Assembly: GCA_012274175.1 (NCBI GenBank)
Contig: JAAOZZ010000239.1
Span: forward strand, 1 to 6,999
Reading direction: 5' to 3'
Source of the DNA: Betaproteobacteria bacterium
Lineage (GTDB): Bacteria; Pseudomonadota; Gammaproteobacteria; Burkholderiales; Usitatibacteraceae
DNA length: 6,999 bases
A program made the position numbers and the translations under genes. The notes beneath the pieces were generated by a model. The model saw only the letters and a list, made by a program, of their open reading frames with translations, was not told the origin of the DNA and did not search any database. Each line of letters opens with the position of its first letter. Within the stretch, counting starts at the first letter, position 1. Shown here in pieces: positions 1 through 6,999 of this stretch.

Positions 1-120
1 CGGGTCGGCGCATCCCGGGACATGGTGAGCCGCATCTTCCGCGACCTCACCGCGGGCGGCTACATCACCGTCGAGAACCGCATCATCACGATCAACAAGA
101 AGCCGCCGGCCCGCTGGTAG
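1..120 (+). CDS. Crp/Fnr-family transcription regulator, C-terminal end only
   Basis: The window opens inside this gene in frame 1 and reads 39 codons to a TAG at 118-120. The visible peptide has the C-terminal winged helix-turn-helix of the Crp/Fnr family: a recognition-helix segment VGASRDMVSRIFRDL (residues 2-16 of the fragment), then the wing GGYITVENRIITI, and a short basic tail ending PPARW. In E. coli Crp the equivalent stretch is the 'GCSRETVGRILKML' helix followed by the wing. The protein would bind DNA as a dimer and sense a ligand, redox state or gas through an N-terminal domain that lies outside the window, so the effector cannot be named. A terminator-like hairpin follows directly. 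It is on the opposite strand from glmU and the ATP synthase genes, and nothing here ties it to their control. Confidence 0.85.
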   Translation, partial: RVGASRDMVSRIFRDLTAGGYITVENRIITINKKPPARW

Positions 121-122
121 GC

Positions 123-141
123 GCCGAATTTTCGGCCTTTT
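123..141 (+). terminator. Probable intrinsic terminator of the Crp/Fnr-type gene
   Basis: The stem GCCGA (123-127) pairs with TCGGC (132-136) around a four-base loop, one C follows, and then TTTT (138-141). It starts two bases after the TAG stop. The stem is only 5 bp and the T-run is short, so it is probably a moderate terminator. Confidence 0.5.
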
Positions 142-228
142 CCCTCCCGCTTATTCCAACGCGGCGCGCCGGCCCCGCGCGTAGCCTTTCCTGCTGGCCG
201 CCCCTGCGGCCCGCAACCGAGGCGCGCC

Positions 229-423
229 ATGCTGGAAGACCTGAGGAATCACGACCCGCTGCCCTCCGAAGAGGAGCGCGAGTGGATGGCGACCGATCCG
301 GTGACCGTCGTCCTGCGCGGCCTGGCGATCGCGTCCGTCGCGGTGATGGTGGGGCTTACCGCGAGCTACTTCCTCGCCGGCAAGCCCGCCTTCGGCGACG
401 TCGCAGTCAACGCCCAGCGCTGA
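229..423 (+). CDS. Small single-pass membrane protein, unknown function
   Basis: This is a 64-residue protein that I do not recognise. The N-terminal third is acidic and polar (MLEDLRNHDP, then SEEEREW at residues 13-19). One hydrophobic segment at about residues 31-50 (GLAIASVAVMVGLTASYFLA) is long enough to cross the membrane once, and a short tail ends NAQR. No cysteines, signal-peptidase site or catalytic motif is visible. The ATG at 229 is supported by GAGG at 219-222, six bases upstream, which is good ribosome-binding-site spacing. The second Met (residue 20) would lose the acidic head and has no comparable site. The gene lies downstream of the Crp/Fnr-type gene but beyond its probable terminator, and it converges on glmU with five bases between the stop codons. 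Many bacteria have glmS next to glmU at this position. The existence of the gene is likely, but its role is unknown. Confidence 0.65.
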   Translation: MLEDLRNHDPLPSEEEREWMATDPVTVVLRGLAIASVAVMVGLTASYFLAGKPAFGDVAVNAQR

Positions 424-428
424 GCGAA

Positions 429-1805
429 CTATTTCTTGCGGGGACGGCGCCAGTCGGCTCGCGTCTCCTGCACCTTGCGGGTGAGGGTGAGTCCGCCGGG
501 AGGCACGTCCTTGGTGATCGTGGCACCCGCCGCGATCGTGGCGCCCTTGCCGACAGTGACCGGGGCTACCAGCTGGACGTCGGACCCGATGTGCACATCG
601 TCTTCGATCACCGTGCGGTGCTTTTGCGCCCCGTCGTAGTTGCAGGTGATCGTTCCGGCGCCGATGTTGACGCCGCTGCCCACGGAAGCGTCGCCCACGT
701 ATGCGAGGTGGTTCGCCTTGCTGCCGCGGCCGAAAGTGCTCGCCTTCACCTCGACGAAGTTGCCCACGTGGACCTCGTCCGCGAGCTCGGTGCCGGGACG
801 GATCCTCGCGTAAGGACCGATGCGGGCGCGCGCGCCGATGCGCGCTTCCTCGATCAGGGAGTAAGGCTTCACCTCGGTGCCGTCGCCCACGACCACGTCG
901 CGCAGGATGCAATTCGCCGCGATGCGCACGCCGTCGCCCAGGGTGACTCGGCCTTCGAAGATGCAATTCACGTCGATGAAGACATCGCGACCGCAAGCGA
1001 GCTCGCCGCGCACGTCGATGCGAGCCGGATCAGCCAGGGTCACGCCGGATTCGAGCAGTTGGGACGCACGATTCATCTGCAGACGCCGTTCGAGGCTCGC
1101 TAGCTCCGCCTTGCTGTTCACGCCGAGGCACTCGTGGGCCGCGGCGGGATGGCGGACCTCGATCGCCATCCCGTCGGCAACCGCGGCGGCCACCACGTCG
1201 GTCAGATAATACTCGCGCTGCGTGTTGTCGTTGCCGAGCCGTCGCAGCCAGTCGTCGAGCCTCGAGCGCGGCATCGCCATGACGCCGGTGTTGACCTCGA
1301 GGATGGCGCGCTCCGGCTGCGTCGCGTCCTTCTCCTCGACGATCTTCACCACCCTGCCCTCGGCATCGCGCACGATCCTGCCGTAGCCGCGCGGATCCGC
1401 CACTTCCTGCGTGAGGATCGCCAGGACCCCGGACGAGGCCGCCTGCACGAGCGATCGCAGCGTGGTTAGCCCAATCAGCGGAACGTCCCCGTAGAGGACC
1501 AGCACGGTACCCTCCGGGGCGAGCCGGGGAAGCGCCTGCATCACCGCGTGCCCCGTCCCCAGCTGCTCGTCCTGGACGGCCCACACGACGTCCGGGGTGG
1601 CCACCGCATCGCGAACTCGCTCTGCGCCGTGGCCGATCACGGCGCATATGCCTTGGGGCTGGAGGAGCCGCGCCGTTTCCAGCACGTGCGCGAGCAGCGG
1701 CTTGCCCGCGAGGGGGTGGAGCACCTTGGGAAGGTCGGAACGCATGCGCTTGCCCTGGCCTGCGGCAAGGATGACGACTTGCAAAGCGGGAGCGGTGGGC
1801 GTCAT
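429..1805 (-). CDS. glmU: Bifunctional GlmU: glucosamine-1-phosphate acetyltransferase / GlcNAc-1-phosphate uridylyltransferase
   Basis: GlmU acetylates GlcN-1-P with acetyl-CoA and then joins the product to UTP, giving cytoplasmic UDP-GlcNAc for peptidoglycan and lipopolysaccharide. Counting from the ATG at 1805 gives 458 residues, close to the 456 of the E. coli enzyme. The N-terminal nucleotidyltransferase domain shows LAAGQGKRM (13-21), the Lys of LPK (about 27), YGDVPL (105-110, Mg-binding Asp 107) and EEKDA. The C-terminal left-handed beta-helix shows hexapeptide repeats, the catalytic-type His in NHLAYVGDA (His 366), [13 protein letters not shown] (Asn 389, Tyr 390) and the WRRP tail. 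An in-frame TTG at 1826 would add MFGLERA, but it falls in the T-run of the upstream terminator, so ATG 1805 is preferred. Only a weak GAG sits six bases upstream of that ATG. The gene follows atpC on the same strand, as in many beta- and gammaproteobacteria. The stop is TAG. Confidence 0.97.
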   Translation of the reverse strand: MTPTAPALQVVILAAGQGKRMRSDLPKVLHPLAGKPLLAHVLETARLLQPQGICAVIGHGAERVRDAVATPDVVWAVQDEQLGTGHAVMQALPRLAPEGTVLVLYGDVPLIGLTTLRSLVQAASSGVLAILTQEVADPRGYGRIVRDAEGRVVKIVEEKDATQPERAILEVNTGVMAMPRSRLDDWLRRLGNDNTQREYYLTDVVAAAVADGMAIEVRHPAAAHECLGVNSKAELASLERRLQMNRASQLLESGVTLADPARIDVRGELACGRDVFIDVNCIFEGRVTLGDGVRIAANCILRDVVVGDGTEVKPYSLIEEARIGARARIGPYARIRPGTELADEVHVGNFVEVKASTFGRGSKANHLAYVGDASVGSGVNIGAGTITCNYDGAQKHRTVIEDDVHIGSDVQLVAPVTVGKGATIAAGATITKDVPPGGLTLTRKVQETRADWRRPRKK

Positions 1806-1820
1806 GGCGCGCTCGAGGCC

Positions 1821-1851
1821 AAACAAAAAGGGCAGGGAGTGATCCCTGCCC
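1821..1851 (-). terminator. Strong intrinsic terminator between atpC and glmU
   Basis: Read on the minus strand, a perfect 9-bp stem GGGCAGGGA / TCCCTGCCC with loop TCAC (1851-1830) is followed at once by TTTTTGTTT (1829-1821). This is a textbook Rho-independent terminator at the end of the ATP synthase operon, 65 bases after the atpC stop. Its T-run ends 15 bases before the preferred glmU ATG, so transcripts entering glmU from upstream must read through it. The plus-strand reading has A-rich sequence before the stem and no T-run after it, so it acts in one direction only. Confidence 0.88.
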
Positions 1852-1916
1852 GCATGTGTTGCGCCTCTATAAAGGAGTTTCCTGAGACCTCCTCACTACC
1901 CGATAACTCTACCACA

Positions 1917-2339
1917 TCAGCGCCGCTGCCGCAGCTTGCGGATGGCGGAGAGCTGTGCGGCGGCCTCGGCCAGCTCCGCCTGCGCCTTCGCCACTTCCAT
2001 GGCCCCGGTGCGGTTGACGAGCGCTTCCTTGGCGAGGCGTTCGGCCTCCATGGCCTTGGCCTCGTCGAGGTCGTGGGCGCGCACCGACGTATCGGCCAGC
2101 ACGGTGACCCGGTCCGGCTGCACTTCCATCATGCCGCCGGACACGTAAATCACTTCCTCCTCGCCTCCGTTGGGTGTCTGGATGCGCACGGTGCCGGGCT
2201 TGATGCGCGTGAGCAGCGGCATGTGCTCGGGAAGGATCCCGAGCTCGCCCGCCTCCCCCGGTGCGATCACCATCTCGGCCTCGCCCGAGAAGATGGACTG
2301 CTCGGCGCTCACGATGTCGACGTGGAATGTCCTTGCCAT
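1917..2339 (-). CDS. atpC: F-type ATP synthase F1 subunit epsilon
   Basis: Epsilon sits on the central stalk with gamma. It couples F1 to the c-ring and can inhibit ATP hydrolysis through its C-terminal helices. The 140-residue product has the usual two parts. The N-terminal beta-sandwich (about 1-85) contains [17 protein letters not shown], then [19 protein letters not shown], and [19 protein letters not shown]. The C-terminal helical hairpin (about 88-138) is rich in Ala, Glu and Lys and ends RKLRQRR. The length is normal for bacterial epsilon. The ATG at 2339 is preceded by GGGGAGAGGG ending six bases upstream, a sequence contributed by the palindromic repeat in the atpD-atpC gap. It is the last gene before the operon terminator and stops with TGA. 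Confidence 0.97.
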   Translation of the reverse strand: MARTFHVDIVSAEQSIFSGEAEMVIAPGEAGELGILPEHMPLLTRIKPGTVRIQTPNGGEEEVIYVSGGMMEVQPDRVTVLADTSVRAHDLDEAKAMEAERLAKEALVNRTGAMEVAKAQAELAEAAAQLSAIRKLRQRR

Positions 2340-2345
2340 GAGCTA

Positions 2346-2355
2346 CCCTCTCCCC
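2346..2355 (-). promoter_or_regulatory. atpC ribosome-binding site embedded in the repeat
   Basis: On the minus strand, GGGGAGAGGG lies six bases before the atpC ATG. GAGG ends seven bases from the start codon and GGAG ends ten bases from it, both usable anti-16S spacings. No other purine-rich tract is as close, so the repeat arm appears to act as the Shine-Dalgarno sequence. Confidence 0.6.
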
Positions 2356-2380
2356 AATCCTCTCCCAAGGGAGAGGGAGC
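2346..2380. repeat. REP-like palindromic intergenic repeat between atpD and atpC
   Basis: Two copies of CCTCTCCC (2347-2354 and 2359-2366) lie 12 bases apart. The second forms an inverted repeat with GGGAGAGG (2369-2376), an 8-bp palindrome with an AA centre. From general knowledge, this CCCTCTCCCCAA(T/C)CCTCTCCC...GGGAGAGGG pattern is a very common dispersed extragenic palindrome in GC-rich proteobacteria. Translated out of frame it gives the familiar spurious peptide PLPNPLPRERE. Only this copy is in the window, so the repeat status rests on recognition, not on copy number seen here. Confidence 0.7.
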
Positions 2381-2401
2381 AAACGCAGGATGCGCTTTCG
2401 T

Positions 2402-3862
<1,461 letters not shown>

Positions 3863-4393
3863 CTAGACGGCCGCGGCGCCGCCGACGATTTCAGACAATT
3901 CCTTGGTGATCGCCGCCTGCCGCGCCTTGTTGTAGATGAGGGTGAGGTCGTCGATCACGCTGGACGCGTTGTCGCTCGCGGACTTCATCGCGACCATGCG
4001 CGCCGATTGCTCGCTCGCGATGTTCTCCGCCACCGCCCCGTAGATGATCTGCTCCACGTACCGGTTGAGCAGCTGCTCGAGCACCACCCGAGCGTCGGGC
4101 TCGTACAGGTAGTCCCAGTTCTTGCGGGCGGCGCGCTCGTCCTGCTCGAGGCGATCGGCCGGCAGGGGAAGGACCTGCTCGACCACCGGCTCCTGCTTCA
4201 TCGTGTTGATGAAGCGCGTGTATACGATGTAGAGCACGCCGATCCGGCCCTCGGTGTAGGCGTCGACCTGGACCTTGATCGGGCCCACGAGCTTGTCCAT
4301 GTGGGGCGTGTCGCCGATTCCCGTGAGGTGCGATACCACGTTGCCGCCCACGCGCTGCATGAAGCCGAAGCCCTTGTTGCCGATGGCGGTCAA
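3863..4393 (-). CDS. atpG: ATP synthase gamma, C-terminal fragment
   Basis: This is the downstream piece, in the same frame as the N-terminal fragment. The earliest usable start after the internal TAG is TTG at 4393, 15 bases on, giving 176 residues. The sequence before it (CCAGGTCC) is a poor ribosome-binding site, so independent translation would rely on reinitiation. Family features are all present: GGNVVSH, the [12 protein letters not shown] strand and helix, WDYLYEPDA, the long C-terminal helix with [14 protein letters not shown], and the gamma signature [13 protein letters not shown] just before the C-terminus. The real terminator codon is TAG at 3863-3865. Confidence 0.65.
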   Translation of the reverse strand: MTAIGNKGFGFMQRVGGNVVSHLTGIGDTPHMDKLVGPIKVQVDAYTEGRIGVLYIVYTRFINTMKQEPVVEQVLPLPADRLEQDERAARKNWDYLYEPDARVVLEQLLNRYVEQIIYGAVAENIASEQSARMVAMKSASDNASSVIDDLTLIYNKARQAAITKELSEIVGGAAAV

Positions 4394-4408
4394 CAGGACC
4401 TGGCGGCC

Positions 4409-4738
4409 CTAGTACTGGAATTGATTCACCTTGTTGATCATCAGTCGAAGGGCATTGGTGTTGAGGCCGCCGCACAGGCCCTTGTCGGACGTGACCACGA
4501 TCATGCCGACGTCCTTGACGCCCTCGCGCTTCACCAGGAACGGATGGCGGTATTCGGTGGTGGCGTGGGCAAGGTGCGCGGCGATCGTGCGGATCTTTTC
4601 CCCGTACGGGCGCGCGTGGCGCATGCGCTCCTGGGCCTTCCGCATCTTCGAGGCCGCGACCATCTCCATGGCCTTGGTGATCTTGCGCGTGTTCTGCACG
4701 CTCTTGATCTTGGTCCGGATTTCCTTGCTGCCTGCCAT
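4409..4738 (-). CDS. atpG: ATP synthase gamma, N-terminal fragment (109 residues)
   Basis: This is the upstream piece of the interrupted gamma gene. It holds the conserved N-terminal helix of the coiled-coil shaft ([20 protein letters not shown], then [16 protein letters not shown], residues 1-36). The start of the Rossmann-like domain follows ([17 protein letters not shown], about 77-93) and one further helix to NQFQY at 109. If translation really ends here, the product lacks the C-terminal helix that pairs with the N-terminal helix, so it could not form a normal shaft alone. Confidence 0.7.
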   Translation of the reverse strand: MAGSKEIRTKIKSVQNTRKITKAMEMVAASKMRKAQERMRHARPYGEKIRTIAAHLAHATTEYRHPFLVKREGVKDVGMIVVTSDKGLCGGLNTNALRLMINKVNQFQY

Positions 4739-4764
4739 TTATCCGCCTTTTGCTCGCTGGTGTT

Positions 4765-4786
4765 GAGCGGCACGCAGTGTCCGCTC
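4765..4786 (-). other. Hairpin in the atpA-atpG intergenic mRNA
   Basis: In the 73-base gap, GAGCGG pairs with CCGCTC (6 bp). Inside it CAC pairs with GTG after a one-base bulge, leaving a three-base loop. No T-run follows, so it is not an intrinsic terminator. It lies about 26 bases upstream of the atpG start. A role in mRNA processing, stability or subunit dosage is possible but only inferred. Confidence 0.4.
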
Positions 4787-4811
4787 CGACGCCGTTCCCG
4801 CTGCACCCGCC

Positions 4812-6353
<1,542 letters not shown>

Positions 6354-6378
6354 GACGTTTCCTTAGCGATGCGGGGCC

Positions 6379-6915
6379 CTAGCGGGTGAGCGCCGCGGCC
6401 ATCTGGGCCAGCGCGTCACGCACCGAGGCGTGGATGACTTGGTCGCCGATCTGCACGCGCGCACCTCCCAGGAGCTGGGGGTCCACGTCGAGCTCGGCCT
6501 CGATCTTCTTGCCGTACCGCTTTTCCAGTGCGGACACGATCTCGGATCGCTGCGCATCGGTGAGCGGCTGCGCGCTGGTGATGCGCGCACGCAGCACCTT
6601 GTCGTGCTCGTGCTTGAGCTCCTCGAACTGCTCGGCGATGGAGCCGATCAGCACCTCGCGGTGGCCGTCCACGAGCAGCGAAAGCAGCCTGCGGGTGATG
6701 GGATCCATGCGATCCCCGGCCACGTCCGCGATCAAGTCCTTCTTCTGCTGCGCGCTCACCCTGGGGTTGCCGAAGACCGAATGCATCCGCTCGTCCCGTG
6801 CGATCGACGCGACGAGCGTGAGGCTTTCAGCCACCGGCTCGAGCGCGCCCTTTTCGAGCGCCGAGCGGAATAGGGCCTCGGCGTACGGCCGCGCGACAGT
6901 GGCGATCTCCGCCAT
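6379..6915 (-). CDS. atpH: F-type ATP synthase F1 subunit delta
   Basis: Delta (the homologue of mitochondrial OSCP) caps F1 and anchors it to the b-subunit stator. The 178-residue product is normal length. The N-terminal helical bundle (about 1-105) begins with ATVARPYAEALFRSALEKG and includes NPRVSAQQKKDLI and RRLLSLLVDGHRE. The C-terminal domain contains RARITSAQPLTDAQ, then LEKRYGKKIEAELDVDPQLL, and the conserved GGARVQIGDQVIHASVRDAL near the end, the part expected to hold subunit b. The ATG at 6915 begins only three bases after the atpF stop. The nearest purine tract (AAGG, about 14 bases upstream, inside atpF) is badly spaced, so translational coupling to atpF is likely. The stop is TAG. 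Confidence 0.97.
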   Translation of the reverse strand: MAEIATVARPYAEALFRSALEKGALEPVAESLTLVASIARDERMHSVFGNPRVSAQQKKDLIADVAGDRMDPITRRLLSLLVDGHREVLIGSIAEQFEELKHEHDKVLRARITSAQPLTDAQRSEIVSALEKRYGKKIEAELDVDPQLLGGARVQIGDQVIHASVRDALAQMAAALTR

Positions 6916-6918
6916 GGC

Positions 6919-6999
6919 CTAGAGCTGCGCCTTGAGCTGATCGAGCATCTGGGCGTGCGCCTTTGCGTCGACCTCGCGCCGCAGGATCTTCTCGGCGCC
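6919..6999 (-). CDS. atpF: F-type ATP synthase F0 subunit b, C-terminal 26 residues only
   Basis: Subunit b is the membrane-anchored stator arm joining F0 to delta and alpha. Reading the minus strand in from the window edge gives GAEKILRREVDAKAHAQMLD followed by QLKAQL and a TAG at 6919-6921. This matches the conserved C-terminus of bacterial b subunits (E. coli has a GAEKI...AHADML segment here). The membrane helix and dimer region lie outside the window. The position directly before atpH fits the standard operon order. Confidence 0.9.
   Translation of the reverse strand, partial: GAEKILRREVDAKAHAQMLDQLKAQL

Larger units (their letters stand above)
3863..4738 (-). pseudogene. atpG: F-type ATP synthase F1 subunit gamma, interrupted by an in-frame TAG at codon 110
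   Basis: Gamma is the rotating central shaft of F1 and is essential for coupling. The locus spans 291 codons plus its terminal TAG (E. coli gamma has 287 residues), and both ends are intact. An internal TAG at 4409-4411 cuts it after ...NKVNQFQY, and the same frame resumes at once with [13 protein letters not shown]. Counting from GLCGGLN to the IGxKG motif gives 25 residue positions both here and in E. coli gamma as I recall it. The TAG therefore replaces one codon, in the column of the Lys of E. coli TDKG, and no base is gained or lost. CAG to TAG or AAG to TAG would suffice. The 3' part shows no decay. Alternatives are a sequencing or assembly error, a recent nonsense mutation, suppression of TAG, or a gene working as two pieces. 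The start ATG 4738 has AAGG seven bases upstream. Confidence 0.8.

Noticed and set aside
395..404. GCGACGTCGC palindrome as a terminator for glmU
   Set aside because: It lies within the coding sequence of the small gene, cannot form a usable loop and has no T-run. No convincing terminator was seen between the convergent genes.
282..1103. Plus-strand 273-codon frame overlapping the small membrane gene and the 3' end of glmU
   Set aside because: It lies antisense to the conserved GlmU acetyltransferase domain, has low-complexity composition and shows no protein family features.
1806..1826. TTG start at 1826 adding seven residues to GlmU
   Set aside because: The TTG lies within the T-run of the terminator and has no ribosome-binding site. 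The ATG at 1805 gives the family-typical N-terminus.
1866..1894. A sigma-70 promoter for glmU (minus-strand TATAGA at 1871-1866)
   Set aside because: The only -35 candidate at 17-base spacing is GAGGAG, a poor match, and any transcript would still have to pass the terminator.
4394..4411. A frameshift as the cause of the split atpG
   Set aside because: Both fragments are in the same frame and the residue spacing between conserved motifs is unchanged, so a substitution to TAG explains it and an indel does not.
4409..4411. Pyrrolysine or genome-wide amber recoding
   Set aside because: TAG terminates five neighbouring gene ends at normal lengths, and gamma subunits have no known need for pyrrolysine. 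No supporting genes are visible in the window.

Overview
The window is a GC-rich chromosomal segment of a proteobacterium, most likely a betaproteobacterium. This rests on the gene order atpF-atpH-atpA-atpG-atpD-atpC-glmU, all on the minus strand, and on the sequence style of the alpha, beta and GlmU proteins, which by memory resemble those of Burkholderiales and Nitrosomonadales relatives. No mobile element, CRISPR array, rRNA or tRNA was seen. The exact taxon cannot be fixed from this sequence.

Layout, left to right. Bases 1-120 (+) are the last 39 codons of a Crp/Fnr-type transcription regulator, followed by a compact terminator-like hairpin. A 64-residue single-pass membrane protein of unknown function lies at 229-423 (+). 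It converges on glmU, and only 5 bases separate the two stop codons. On the minus strand, glmU (1805-429) makes UDP-GlcNAc. A strong intrinsic terminator (1851-1821) stands between atpC and glmU, only 15 bases before the preferred glmU start codon. Reading right to left, the ATP synthase genes are atpF (only its last 26 codons are in the window), atpH, atpA, atpG, atpD and atpC: the end of subunit b followed by delta, alpha, gamma, beta and epsilon. Together these make the stator stalk and F1 head of the F-type ATP synthase.

The main anomaly is in atpG. An in-frame TAG at 4409-4411 splits an otherwise complete and well-conserved gamma subunit gene at codon 110 of 291. The reading frame and protein length are intact on both sides, so this is a substitution, not an indel. 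Five of the nine annexed genes with visible ends, including atpG itself, also end in TAG, so general recoding of TAG is unlikely. A sequencing or assembly error, a real recent nonsense mutation, suppression, or a split gamma subunit remain possible.

Secondary points are a palindromic CTCTCCC/GGGAGAG intergenic repeat between atpD and atpC that appears to supply the atpC Shine-Dalgarno sequence, the terminator just before glmU with a possible competing pairing upstream, and a hairpin in the atpA-atpG gap. The window otherwise looks like ordinary housekeeping DNA. I found no convincing undescribed multi-gene system.
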